From contig JAUGWO010000202.1 of assembly GCA_049724395.1 (NCBI GenBank), positions 1 to 64,000 on the forward strand: a stretch of DNA of 64,000 nucleotides. Reading direction: 5' to 3'. Positions 23,139 through 38,182 of the stretch are shown here, piece by piece. Origin of the DNA: Spongospora subterranea f. sp. subterranea (Eukaryota > Endomyxa: Phytomyxea > Phytomyxea > Plasmodiophorida). Each line of letters begins with the position of its first letter. Position 1 is the stretch's first letter. The translations under genes were made by a program, and so were the position numbers. The notes under the pieces are model-generated. The model did not search any database, was not told the DNA's origin, and worked only from the letters and a program-made list of their open reading frames with translations.

Positions 23139-23907
23139 TCCACGAATCGGACTGACAACAATGTTTGGTTAGATCGGCCGTAAATGATGTTCCTCGCCCC
23201 CGTTGTTGCTCTTCTGTTCGTCCAATAAACCGATCCACAGTTTTCCAGATTATCTAATATCGCCTGATGTATTTGATAAACTCCAGATCCGATCCATAAC
23301 CAGGGGGGGGGGGTGGTGGGGGTGGCGCAATTGGCGTCCAGCAGCTGGGTCAGCATCGGTAATGGCAGCCTGACCGTAGGATTGCTCAGATTGATATTAA
23401 TCAGGCAGTATTGAAAACCCCCCGATCGCCAACCGGTTTTCTACTGATTATTGATATACTGAATAATCCTTACCGTTCTTCCTTCAATTATCGACCATTG
23501 CACCATAATAAGAGATTATTGATAACTTTGTACAATAATCGTGGGGTTTTAAATGGTTATCCATTATCTGTCAATGTAAGTTAATGTGCCATTAAGGTCA
23601 GGACGGATCTCCTTTTATTTGATCCATCAATATCAGGATTGCACCTGATTCGTTTGAGTTGATAACCAGCACCAATCACCGTCGCTGTTTTGTCACAAAA
23701 GACGTAAAAGACACACAGCATCACGATGCGCATGTCGTTATCAACATCAGACGTGACCAACGCAGATCAACATCACTGCCTGCGTTGACGGCGCCGTACA
23801 GATGAGATCATCATCGCGCAGCCCTCTCAGTCTACGCTATTGACCCGTCCGTCCAGTGGGTAACGTCACGCCCCCAGTCCCCACGGGTTACAATTCGGCC
23901 AGGGTTC
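23139..23907. other. intergenic with G-rich run
   Basis: Upstream of LysRS. It contains an 11-G run at 23303-23313 followed by GG/GGGGG/GG tracts to 23325, enough for a G-quadruplex on the plus strand. No coding segment is supported. Confidence 0.4.
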
Positions 23908-26864
<2,957 letters not shown>

Positions 26865-27754
26865 TCTTTATTACACACCCGACGTTTTTCTGGCCGTCTC
26901 GCTCCGTTGCTTTAACGATAAATTCAGTGTTGGTTGACCTAACAGTCCATCAACTGATGGCGCTCGTCGGATAGCGCTACTCGTGACTGTGAACTCTGTC
27001 TCGATCCAGACCATGCTCTGGGGTCCCGCAATATGGGTTGGCGAAATTCAGGAAGGGCAGTTCCACAGATGGCATTGCTGTCACTCATTGGCCTATTGTT
27101 GAGTCTTTCACTGGAGCCTGTAGTCGTATCTTCCGTTTAACCGTGTTCGTTGTGGTTTTGAGTCCACGCCGGACATCAGGGCATTTTGAAGAATGTTACC
27201 AACATAGTCTTCGATCCCTATTCCCTAACCCTGGGCGCCATTGAACAATAATTTTATGGTTGTTGTCGAAATCTAGTAATCTGGGAGGTTTGGCACATCA
27301 GACACTCTCCTTAATCACACCATTCACGGTTCATCAACCCAATTCACAGCAATCCTGTTCGAATCGAATCGAATGGTGATACCATTGAGTCTGTCAGGCG
27401 ACCACCTGCACCTGTATTGAGCGGCAATCAATCTGGATATCGCCTAAATCGACCAATATATAAATCTGCTGATGATGTCTCTGAAAAGGTCGTCCATCAA
27501 GTAATTTGGAAGCATTTGCTGGTCCAAAGGCCATGTAATGCGCCGATTGGAATACAAAAGGCGGAGGTTTTTTGAAGCACATTTGAAATTCGAATGATGT
27601 TTTAATCCCGTCAAACAACACCAGTTTTGCTGTGTGAGTCGGTACTCTATTTAGTGGAAGGTGTTCAGAGGCGCTTCAATCGACACAGTGCCACAACGAC
27701 AATCAGTTTCACTTCCTCCCGTCCATTGTGATGATCGGCCACATGCTGTTGTCG
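26865..27754. other. intergenic; possible minus-strand terminal exon at 27394-27665
   Basis: A minus frame ending at 27394 reads protein-like (KLVLFDGIKTSFEFQMCF, FVFQSAHYMAFGPANASKLL, QQIYILVDLGDIQIDCRS) but has no ATG and no recognised family. It could be the 3' exon of a minus-strand gene whose upstream exons would overlap syntaxin A, which makes me doubt it. The rest is empty to my eye. Confidence 0.25.
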
Positions 27755-28886
27755 ATGGCATCGCCCCGAAAACCCCAGCGTGATTCGGTCGGCCCCGAGC
27801 TTGATCAGGTCGCATCCCTCTACCAGCCGGTAAAGGCGACCCTTCAACAGATGTTGATCAACATCAGGACGATAACCGACCTGAAGCACCGGTAATGGCC
27901 ATATCGTTTGTTTCGCCGATTTCATCAGGTTCGTCAGGTCCAGGCAAGAAACCAACGTCGATATCCAACGGTCAATCATGTCGCAGGTCGATTCCATCGT
28001 GTCCCAACTCAATCGCGACGCTCGTTTGGTCCGATCCGAACTGAATCGGTTGTCGAACGAGAGCGCCGCCTACGGTGCCGCCCATCCCGCCTCAATCCTG
28101 GTCGTTGTTCACCACAATCTCCTGTACACGTCGATTCACAATTTCCACGAGGTGTTCTCAAAGACGATTGGCGTTGACGATTGTGCTGATTTTGACTCAC
28201 TTCTGTTCAGGTCGTCAAGGAATATCACGAATCTGCCGAGTCGTTCACAGTTCAGTTAAAGGACCGAATCTCCCGTCAAATACAGATTTTGAAGGGCGAT
28301 TTATCTGAGGTTGTTCAGGGCGATATTTCACGTGTGATCAAGAGAAATGACGCGCATTTCATAGGATGAGATCGCGACGATTCTGCAAAACCCGATCTCG
28401 TGTGCCGTGTTCCGCGATGAAGTCAGGCCGTTGGACGACAGCTCCGTCAATCTCGTACAGCAGATTGAGAATCGGCATAAAGGGATGATGGCCATCGAAC
28501 AGGGAGTGAAGGAACTCCAGGAGCTGTTCAACGACGTGACCTGTTTCGCCAACCAACACCAGGAGATTCTGGACGTGATCGGCCACAACGTCCAACAACA
28601 ATCTGACGAAAACGCACAGGTCGCACGAGGAACCATGGACGTCGTTTGCCAACGTGGCAAACCCGCCGATAAATCCATCCATGAATCCAGCCCTCATATC
28701 TGCGCAAATCGACAGATGGCGCCCAACTACACCGGAACCAGGCAGTCGCAACCCGGGAGCGGATCCCGGATTATGTCCTGGCTCGTTCGCATTGTGTCGG
28801 CTCGTTGGTTCAGATCATCACATGGGAGATCGTCACGTCACGATGACCGGAAACATATCCATCGACCAACGCGGCAAACCTGCTGA
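27755..28886 (+). CDS. syntaxin-like Qa-SNARE A, aberrant zero layer and no contiguous anchor
   Basis: Exons are 27755-27891, 27944-28151, 28211-28309 and 28365-28886. Introns 1-3 sit at the same positions and phases as in syntaxins B and C, and exon 3 is 99 nt in all three. The N-terminal helical region (MLINIRTITDLKHR, LNRDARLVRSELNRLSNESA) and a SNARE motif (ENRHKGMMAIEQGVKELQEL, FNDVTCFANQHQEILDVIGH) are clear. Aligned to B and C, the zero-layer Gln is His (ANQHQE against VDLQQE). After the SNARE helix the frame turns to Pro/Ser/Arg-rich sequence and ends at 28886 with no membrane segment. A short hydrophobic stretch (GWAIWITALFIGV, about 29.07 kb) could be a spliced-in anchor, which I could not connect. 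It may be a soluble or inhibitory SNARE, or a decaying copy. Confidence 0.7.
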
Positions 28887-29788
28887 TCACCAGGAAAACG
28901 TTGGCAATCGGTTCGACGCAATTATCGGTCGGATCATCGAGTACTTTCGCTATTTCCAATATTTGCGTATAAATATTTCTTGGAACAATGGAAGAAATCG
29001 CAATTGTGGAAATAGTACCTGTAGAGATTGCTTGACGTCATCGGCGATAAAGGCAGTTCACTATCGAGGATGGGCAATCTGGATTACCGCGCTCTTTATA
29101 GGCGTTCGACACACAATCATAGGACGAATTTCTCACAATCTGATTCTTCTGGCGATTCAACATAGCATTTTCAAATTTATCGAGCACTCAATAAAATAAT
29201 ATCATTTGATGGGAAAGCGACGAGTGACAACCGCCGCGGTAATCACAAGATGGTTAGATGATTATTCGCCTCTTCTCACTGCCATGATTGTAGATGAACG
29301 AACAATATTTATCGGGGTCGTCATCATATTGTTGATACGGCAAAACAGTGATCACGACACGCAATCAGCACGTTTCAATTGACCTGAAATGTTTTATCAA
29401 CGTCGAGGCAAGGCACCAATTATGAATAAACCGTTGAGCCGACCAAGGAGAAAGTTGCTCCATCGGATGAGCCGAGTCCGTTCCTGTGGTGCGCAGCCAT
29501 TAAGTATTAACAAGTTGGAGGTTGCGCCGGGTCAGTAGCCAACCATCGTGGAGCAGTCGCTCTGGAAAAATGCCGCTTGTCAGTGACGGGGGCCTCCTGA
29601 TCTCTGTTGGTGCTGTTACATTCTGGTGCCATTAAACTCCACACACACAATCATTGTTGTGCTCGGGGTTCGTTGGTCGGTCGTCGGGCAAGGTCGAACC
29701 AGGTTCGTGAGCAGAAGGCACTTGACGCCTGCATCAACCTCTGACTTTGTCTGTCTGGACGGTCGTCAGGGAGTGTATTCGTTCCACC
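28887..29788. other. intergenic, or missed 3' exon of syntaxin A
   Basis: A plus frame to 29199 contains a hydrophobic patch near 29070 that might encode a membrane anchor for syntaxin A. Beyond that no signal is seen before the 14-3-3 start. Confidence 0.3.
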
Positions 29789-30932
29789 ATGTCGCCTTCC
29801 AAGAGCAATTCCGCGTTTTCGCTAGAGGCGTTCGGGACACTGAACCGCGAACAACTTAAATTGATGGCCCGCACATCGGAAGCTGCCGAACGCTATGACG
29901 GTTTGATTACACGCATTTGATTTATTTCTCTGCTGCTGCTTGGTTTCGTTTGTTGTGATTATTCAATTTATTATCTCTATCCATTAAATCGTTGCACCAT
30001 TTTATCGCTCTTGAGTTAACCATTGGATATGTAATTACAACGAGTTAAATTAGACTGCGACTTTTGAACTTAACGGGCGTTCTGTAGATATGTGTGAGTT
30101 CATGAAGACCTTAGTTGTTAGTTCCTCAAGCGAGGAATTAAGCATTGAAGAACGGAACTTACTTTCAGTTGCTTACAAGAACGTAATCGGTTCGCGTCGG
30201 GCATCGTGGCGCTCTTTAAACGTGGAGGATTCCAAAAATACCGTAATATGCAGTTTTTTTTCAACTTTTGATCAACAATCATCTGAGACTTTCATAAGGA
30301 CCTTCTCAAATCCTACCGCAACTTAGTTGAGTCTGAACTTACGAATATTTGCTCCGAGGTTCTAAGCCTTCTTCGAGACACGATGATTCCTAATGCACAA
30401 AAGGCTGGTTGGTGTTGTGATCAATTTCTTCACCATAGATATGTAACTGTTTCAGGTGATGTTGAGTCGCGCGTTTTCTATCTAAAAATGGCCGGGGACT
30501 ACTACCGATACCTTGCCGAGTTCCAGAACGGAGCCGAAGACGCTAGTAAAGCTCAGGAGAATTACGAGGAAGCATTTAAACTCGCTTCCTCTGACCCCAA
30601 TCCACTGCCACCAACCCATCCTATTCGATTAGGTTTGGCAAAAATGAAATCGTCATCAATTCTTGCTTGGCTAACCTTCACATTTAGGATTGGCGCTTAA
30701 CTTTTCTGTCTGTTATTATGAAATTTTAAAGCAGCCCACTAAAGCATGTGAGCTCGCAAAAACGGCATTCGATGATGCGATTGCGAAGCTAGATACGCTT
30801 GATGATGCGTCCTATAAAGACAGCACTCTGATAATGCAGCTGTTACGCGACAATCTAACGCTTTGGACACAAGACACACAAGATGAACAAAATAAGGATG
30901 TAAAAGTGGAAGATTTTGACCAAGCCCATTAA
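29789..30932 (+). CDS. 14-3-3 protein
   Basis: Five exons: 29789-29900, 30088-30242, 30299-30407, 30456-30632 and 30688-30932. They sum to 798 nt (265 aa). Family signatures run in order: [109 protein letters not shown], and the C-terminal [18 protein letters not shown]. The phosphopeptide-binding Lys, Arg and Arg-Tyr residues are present. The tail is short and acidic ([10 protein letters not shown]). It is a dimeric adaptor binding phospho-Ser/Thr partners in the cytosol. The start is set by ATG in ACCATG context at 29789; the leader [20 protein letters not shown] is slightly longer than usual. Confidence 0.95.
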
Positions 30933-31838
30933 ATTCTCCTTTATATAAATGATCGCGACCTGTCTTTCCCGCAAGGTGTCGGCGATACTGTAGTGTGTGA
31001 ATATACTATTCTTTCGCCTTGAGATTTGGCGATGATCAGGTTAGCAGTTTCGCATGCATTCTGCATTTTGATGGCGTATGTCTGGTAAATGGAGCTGTTT
31101 TCGAACATCTTCTATAGGGGAACCAGTGTAGTCTCCGGTTTCAGTGCATAAACAAGCTCAGTACTGTAGGTATCCTGTCCGCCAGCGATCGACAAGGACA
31201 AGAATCTAAACAAACATTTTCACATCCTATATGTGGAGCTCTCACCAGTCGCACCGCTGCGCAATGACTTCCACTGAAAATCATATACATGAGCACGTAC
31301 GTCTTACAACGACAGAATCGATACTATGTTGACAAACTGAGCATTGACACTCCAACAGAACTCTAATCATGTCGGCATCACTGAAATTGCGGTTTGAAAT
31401 GCTCAGTATATGGTGCAACCATTGCCATGGGCTTCTACTGGTGGACAAGCGCCGGCGGCGAGTTCACGTCCCTTGGCACATTTGCATTGTTACATGTGTA
31501 ACTCCAAGAGCCTGTGACGGTTCCACTACACACCGTATGTTCGAGATAACGAAAGACAGGAGTGTTCAATGCGTGTGACGGGATGTTAAGGGCGTCTCAC
31601 GGTTTTGGGCAAAATGACGCCAATTGGACCCGATTGCTGACAGTGTTCTAGAGTAGAAACTGCGTTTTGATCCCCATTTGTAAACAAGCCATTCACCATA
31701 TCGGCAAACCGACTCAACCAAGGGTTTCGGTCAGACCCATTGCGGGGTCTTCGGTTCTGCGGACTTGCATCAAAGTTGTTTTTGAGGCGACCCACAAATT
31801 GTGTTGGTGGTTTCTCGAGACATTTTTCACCCGCTTAG
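30933..31838 (-). other. possible unrecognised minus-strand gene
   Basis: Several minus-strand segments read protein-like and are bordered by AG or GT: QFVGRLKNNFDASPQNRRPR with LSRFADMVNGLFTNGDQ (31586-31806), HTVCSGTVTGSWSYTCNNAN (about 31500), and FLSLSIAGGQDTYSTELVYA (about 31200). I could not phase them together and recognise no family, so this is only a hint of a gene between 14-3-3 and syntaxin B. Confidence 0.2.
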
Positions 31839-33000
31839 ATGCAGAACCGGCTGGATGAGCTAAAGGCTGTTTCGGCCGATAGTTCTCCGGCGCACAAAAA
31901 GTGGGAAAAAGGCGATGTTGAAGTTGAGATGGTCAAGGTTGATGTGGATGTAGAAAAGAAGGACGTTGACGAAACCATCGTCGCCTTCCAGACAATCATG
32001 GAAGGCATAAAAAAAATCGAAAAAAATATCGAGACGATTAATTTATTGAAACAGAGGTATTGTGGATTTTCCAGGTATGGCCTATCGTTTTTAACGGTTT
32101 TTCTCGAGGCAGATCAAAACAGGAAGTAAAAGAAGACGCGCAAAGGAAGATTATGGAGGAACTAGATCGAGCAATGGTGAACAGCAAGCGTGATGCACGG
32201 TTTGTAAAATCTGAGCTGGATCGCATTTCACTTGAGAACAACAAGTACTGCGCCGCCAATGAGGGCTCGACTTCTGCTCAAATGCGGAAAAATCTCCTCA
32301 ACACACATGCGAGACATTTCCAAGAAGTATTTCCGTCGTGTTGTTATTTATCTGCGACGAGATTTTCGTTCACAACTTCTTGACCTTTTCATGAATTAGA
32401 AGCATTTTTTTGTAAAAATTTAAAGCTTGAAAATGCGTTTGTTTCGTTTTGCTTTGGGTCTAACCGTGTTGTTATAGGTTGTTCAGGAATACCAAAATGC
32501 AGGTGATGCTTTCAGGGAATCGCTTAAAGAGCGCATTGCTCGTCAGGCCCGTATTGTCAAAGAGGATATTACAGAGGTCAACGCCTTGAAGTTGTTTCCG
32601 ACTCCTCTCTGATTCATCGTAGGATCAAATTGAAGAACTGATGCAGAGCCCAACGCCTGCCGCCATTTTTCAGTCGGCGGTCGTTCAGATGGATGATCGC
32701 ATGATCGACGCAGTTCAAGAAATTGAGGATCGGCATAAAGGGATGCTCGCAATTGAACAAGGGGTGAAGGAGATCCAAGAGCTCTTCCAGGATATGGCCT
32801 GCCTTGTGGACCTTCAACAGGAGTCGTTAGATGTTATTGAGAGGAATGTCCAAGACACGAGTAAATACACCAGGGATGCGGAACAGAACATGATCAAAGC
32901 CGAACAGCACGCGAAAAATTCACGAAGAAAACAGTGCTGGATTCTGCTCATTATCGCATGTATCGCGATGGTTATTGTTCTCTTCATCATTTTGAAATGA
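31839..33000 (+). CDS. syntaxin (Qa-SNARE) B
   Basis: Exons are 31839-32056, 32113-32326, 32478-32576 and 32623-33000, summing to 909 nt (302 aa). An acidic, Lys/Val/Asp-rich N-terminus (EVEMVKVDVDVEKKDVDE) is followed by the Habc helices (GIKKIEKNIETINLLKQR, KIMEELDRAMVNSKRDARFV, VVQEYQNAGDAFRESLKERI). The SNARE motif EIEDRHKGMLAIEQGVKEIQ continues with MACLVDLQQESLDVIERNV, keeping the zero-layer Gln. A basic juxtamembrane stretch (KNSRRKQ) precedes a C-terminal membrane anchor (CWILLIIACIAMVIVLFIIL) and a two-residue tail. This is the layout of plasma-membrane syntaxins (syntaxin 1-4 group), which drive vesicle fusion with R- and Qbc-SNAREs. It is complete and probably functional. Confidence 0.93.
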
Positions 33001-33301
33001 AATCATTTCTTCTAATTAACTTTATATTTGTTGCATTGAGTACTGTCTCCTGTGCCCATGTGAAAAAGTCAGAACACAGTTGGTTCCAAGTGCCACTGGA
33101 ACACAGGATTTAACGCTTCTTCAAAAGGTATACTGATCAGGCAGGAAAACGTTAAAAAGAAATTATTTATATGTACTGTATTTACTCAAAATAATAAAGA
33201 TAACGGTGACGATTATCGGGTTTTGTGTGCTATTGAATCCGTAAACCTGAGGAAAAATATTAAGGAAGGAGACAGCGTGGGACGTTTTCAAAGTAGTGTT
33301 T

Positions 33302-36300
33302 TTACGTTTTGTTGACTTTTTCGACAAAATCCGCTAATTCCTTCGGTTTCAAGGACGACGTCGCCGATGATATCCTGGCTAGTGCAATATGTTGCTCTAG
33401 TGTGAAGTCGGACTGCAAAAATGAACCATGATTTAGCAAAACAGTGGCAGCAGTCAAAATACTCATCAATCAGATCTAATACCGTATGGGAGGCAACAAA
33501 GTGAAGAAAATCTTCCATTGGCAAATAATATGCCTTGATGAACTCATCGATACGAACAGCGCCGGGGAGCGGCCAAACGTGAAAAACCTCCTTGAGGCCT
33601 TGCTGCAATACGCTAACATCTGAAACTGATTCAAAACATTGTCTAGTCGGACTAGAATGCATGAAGACCCAACGACATAGCAGCTCGACCTTCAGTGCTA
33701 CACTTTTTGACAGCACCGAAAGCATCAACGAGAGAGTCCATCGTGATACGTAAACAATTCGTAACAAGGATTTGAACCACGCTTGCATTGATATCGCCGG
33801 ATGCTGTAAGCCTGAGCAAAGGAAGTCACAAAAAATCCACATGTAGGAATGTGAATCTCAATGACTTGTCTAGTCTCGTTCTGAAAAATTTGAACATCTG
33901 TAAGATCTTTTCAACGTATGCATTGCTCGATTCTTTCAAGTTTACAATATCCCATTTGCAAGTTGGAATTAACGATATCAGCGGTTTCAACGTCTCAGTC
34001 ATTATCCTCGTCGCTATTGGAAAGTAAATCGTATTGAGTAAAATCGGAAAACGACCGTGCCTCTTGTCTGACCTAAAAACCAGCATTGAGCCTCTTCTAG
34101 ATCGGAAAAAAGAAGTGCCAACGAGGAGAACTGTTCGACTGCAGGAAGTGCAACGCCACGATCTGGCAACAACCGGATAATAATGGGTTGAAGCCAGATA
34201 AATCCAGAGTGGATGTGTTTGAGAGATTCCAGCGCAACAAGTCGTTGGGCCAATCCGAAAAGATCATCCAACTGGTCTAAAGACAACTGCCCTGGTTTCA
34301 CCAGCTTTGGTGGGGTCCCGGGAATCAACTTGACACTCCCGTAGGCAAATTTCTGCTCGCGGACGTGATTGACGACAGCGTTAAGCGTCGAACAGATGCG
34401 TGGATAGCGCCTCTGCGACGTCGGAAACGTTGGATGGCCTTCGAGGAACCGTGGATATTCGATCAGAAAGGTTGATAATACAATAGAGAAATAGAGATGA
34501 AAGAAGTCGATTGATGAGCTGAAAACAGTGCTGGCAATGTTTGGAAGGGAGCGCATTACGGAAATGTGTTTCCCAAACAGTTGCAGTAGAGTCTATGGCG
34601 AAGTGATCAGTAAAAACCGATACGATAAATCACGTCGACTTACCACGGCGGACGAACTGATGAATATAGGTGATGTGCCAATTTGCACGGCGGACGGTTG
34701 AGCAGAAGCTGTAGGGGAGAGAACAGCAAGCGGCTTATTCATCGTATTCGCTCCATCAGTGAATTTTTCAAAAGTTAAATCTGCATTGAATTCTAGACGC
34801 ACAGTGCACCGTCAGCAGAGGAAGACGTAACACGAGCAAGCGACGGCACGAACGATTGCATTCTTGTGACATTTGATCGAGCCGGAGCTCTTTGATGCTT
34901 TGTAATGAAAAACCAGTGTCCAATGGAAGTCGATGCCATGTTTCACTTTCAATGGTCAGGACAAGTCGATCCATGCTCTACCCAGTATCAAACAAAGAAA
35001 CATCGCAAGAGTTTGGATTAAACCTGAACATGGAGGGACTGAAAGTACTGCAGACATTTTTCAGTGACCGCGCCGCTCAGAACTTCCGCGGGAAACCCAC
35101 TGAAACGTTCCCCAATGATCATAAGTACAGAACTTCTAGTATATATCGATTCCATCTACAATAAGGATTATCGACTATTACAGAAAAAGTCTGTCAAAAA
35201 AATAGTCGAAATTGCCATGCCTCTTGTAGGTTGTTATCGATCGCAGAGACTCTAACTGAAAGAAGTAGCTGCACCAGACGATGCTGAATCCTCTCCCATA
35301 GTACAACTCGAGCATTGGGAAGCGAATCCAGAACGGCAATGGTAATTTCTGTTTGATCTTGCTTCGGCAGCTACACATAACGAACGAATTAGCAGCAACA
35401 AAAAAACAATAAACAACCGTACAGATTCGTCCAGATATTGTCTGACTTTGAAAAACAAATAAAGGGAAAGATTTACTGAATCCAAAGCTTTGAAATAACA
35501 ATCTGTGATTTCAGAGGCTTTGATCATCGCATACAGCTCAACGAACGATCCCGGAGCGACCTCATCTTGGCCAGCTGTAGCTAAACATGTATTCTGGACT
35601 GCCTGGTAAACAATAAGAAGATTTTTTATGCGATTACCCGAAGAGAAAATTTGAACAAAAAACTTGTAGATGATCAAAATTAGAACACCCATAAGTTTAA
35701 CAGTGCGGGAAAAGGCTGATTGGTTTGATGAGAGGAAAGGGAAAAGCGATATTGCCGTTGAAAATTATGAGAATCATGCTCAGGTAACTGACGAACCTGG
35801 AAAATCGAGGAATCAACCGCTTTGGAAAATGCTTCGAGAAGCCGATCTGAGAAACCAATCGCATTTTCTAAGGCGACGTACGCATCTGCAATACGATATA
35901 GTCGAGGAAGTAGCGTTTTTGAAGCAGAACGAGGCGATTCACCCGATGAGCGCACAAGAAGCATGTTTTCCAAAGATGATTGAAGATGCGCTTCTAAACG
36001 CTTGTACCCCTGCACAAAACTTAGCAAAAGCAAGACCAGAACTAAAAGACGCGTTCAACTAACGTCTCCAATTGTGTTGCATAATGGAGCAGCCGCTTTG
36101 ATTGACGCAACTGATTGTTTCAATGAATTCCAATCTGATAAAATCTGCAGCGCTCGCTCAAAATGTAGTGCGTTGATAGCCTCAGATAGCTTCCTGTCAG
36201 AGGCCATGAGCTGTATAATCGCAAGGCATTTTGCCCTTACTACCTACAAATATGCAAAATCGTTAAATTTTGAAAAAACACTACCATTACAAGTGAACAG

Positions 36301-37250
36301 TAAACGCATGCGCATACGTCAGGTGATGAACCGCAAGACGTAAAAACCTCCCAACGTAATGCCAAAACTACGGTAAGTTAGCTGAAAGAAACCATTGACA
36401 TAATTGGTAAAGGTTGGCAAAAGCCTAGCCAATAGTACGAAAAACGATAATATTTCAGTAAATCACAACTAAACGGTCGCTCACACGCAATCTGACTCGT
36501 CGTCGATGGAGGGCAATTGCTACAAAAGTGTGGCCCACAAGATTTTCTTTCGCACCGCTCAAGACAAAACGAGTGCCGCTAACCAAGTCGATGGAGCTCT
36601 GCAGATCGGTCTCAACGGCGTGGATCCCTTCCATGATATTCACTGTAAACGTGATGAGCACCAAACCTGTACTGCCGAAATTGAACAGAATACCAAATGC
36701 GGCGTAATTAGCAAAAATCTGCGATGATAATTGTGACTTTATCACGCGCATTAAATTGTCGTGGAATTGCAAGTTTCGCTCAATCTCTCTATCAGAGCTT
36801 TCGCCAGGTAGTTGACCAAGAACACATCTGACGCTGTCAAAGTCCTCCTCGTAAAACCTGAAACAAAGTTGACCTTCTATAACGGGCGACGATATCTGAT
36901 ACATCTACCTAGAATCCATTTCTGCAATAATCGCCATCTCGGAATCGCTTCTTTTATGCCCTCCCTGTAAATAAATGCTTTCATTTTTTAGAAAGAAAAC
37001 AAAAAACAATACGCCCCAACATAATACTGAAAACATGGTAATGAGCGGGAACCAGAAAACGGGAAATCTTCAACAAAACAGTGTCAATTTGAAAAAAAAA
37101 ACATCATTATTTGTTTCGTACCTCTACTTTGGAACTGACAGAATCCACAACAACCGGAGCTGCAACCTCATTGGACGTGCTGCTTCCCCCAACAAAAGAG
37201 TTGAGGGAACTTGATGAGGCGTTCGCCCATTTTTGCAGCATCCCCTTCAT
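33302..37250 (-). CDS. VPS50: VPS50 / syndetin, EARP tethering complex subunit
   Basis: A long multi-exon minus gene. Exon 1 is 37250-37122 (MKGMLQKWANASSSSLNSF, Ser-rich); exon 2 starts 36964 (GGHKRSDSEMAIIAEMDSR). Then RFYEEDFDSVRCVLGQLPGE, SQLSSQIFANYAAF, GIHAVETDLQSSIDLVSGTR and FVLSGAKENLVGHTFVAIAL match the VPS50 N-terminal coiled-coil domain. ADAYVALENAIGFSDRLLEA and SSIFQV continue it. RLVALESLKHIHSGFIWLQP and the C-terminal RIDEFIKAYYLPMEDFLHFV match the conserved VPS50 C-terminal domain. It ends FVEKVNKT at 33302. VPS50 links VPS51-53 to form EARP, which tethers endosome-derived carriers for recycling. The human protein is 964 aa; exons here add to a similar order of size, but not all middle exons were resolved. 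It lies directly beside syntaxin B, tail to tail. Confidence 0.8.
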
Positions 37251-37689
37251 AGCCCCGACAAAACAGGCCGAATAGCCAGCCTAAAAACTGGACCTCGATC
37301 AGTGGCCCTGTATTCCTTGGCAAAACACGATTGGAATGGATTTGAAGGGGAAAGGTAGTAACATCTGACTGTTTACTCGAAATACTGTCAGTGCATCCTC
37401 GACCCGTCTTGATGAACAACGTCAAAACATGGACCCCCAGTGGAGGCCGTGCCTCATCGTTACACTCGTGCAATTGGCGACATTGCAGGCGCAGCCTTGT
37501 CATGATTGTTTGCCACGTCCATTTGGAATCAACGCTAAATTTGCCCAATGGCGCTCGGGCATTTATTACTCCTATCAGGGAATAAACTTGAATGTTCATT
37601 CTGCCTGTGAATGGAATGATATTTCAGATATTCGATGAAAAGTGTCTGCGGCGCTAAGAACTAGAATATCATGTACGGTGCTTTCAACG

Positions 37690-38004
37690 ACCTGCTCAAC
37701 TTGCAATCTTCAAAGCAAAGATTTGACGTTTGGTAAACTCGTTCAACGGATACTGAGGAGCCAGGACAATATCCTTAGCAAAAGCGCTCGGACCTGGGAA
37801 CTGTTTCTCGTGTGTACGCCAGTTTTGAAGCGGATTTTGGCTTGGATCCTCCAAGGAGGCCCTGAGGTACATATCCACTTCATCCAAGCAAACGTCATCT
37901 TTCGATGTTGAATGAGAAAACATTGACGACACCAATGCATTGTTTACGGGTTGTTTGTGACTCGTGAAAGTAGATTTTGTTATTTGCCTGTCTTTCGTCG
38001 TCAC
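37690..38004 (-). pseudogene. hAT transposase C-terminal fragment
   Basis: The minus frame includes DEVDMYLRASLEDPSQNPLQ, NWRTHEKQFPGPSAF and AKDIVLAP, which fit the start of the hAT dimerisation domain (acidic DE..YL, then PL.WW, FP.LA..A.D.L). The following ERVFS motif is not recognisable and frames diverge, so this is a decayed piece only. It sits upstream of the VPS50 first exon and beside a LINE. Confidence 0.5.
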
Positions 38005-38182
38005 TAAGCATTTTAGAAATGCCCGAACCGCAAGCTTAATAATATGTGGAAGACATCGGATTCTAGACTCTTTCGGCTTCCACGAAGTACAGTTCTGAAC
38101 ATGTCAAATTTTTCGAACTTGGTCTCGAACTCCTCATCAATACTGGAAGCGACAGAATATCCGACGCGGGCCGCAGCTGGTT

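Noticed and set aside
28359-28751. Minus-strand ORFs of 116-130 codons
   Set aside because: They are exact antisense shadows of the syntaxin A SNARE exon.
33768-33790. TTTGAACC text resembling a tRNA B box
   Set aside because: No A box or acceptor-stem pairing at the right distance, and it lies inside VPS50 coding sequence.
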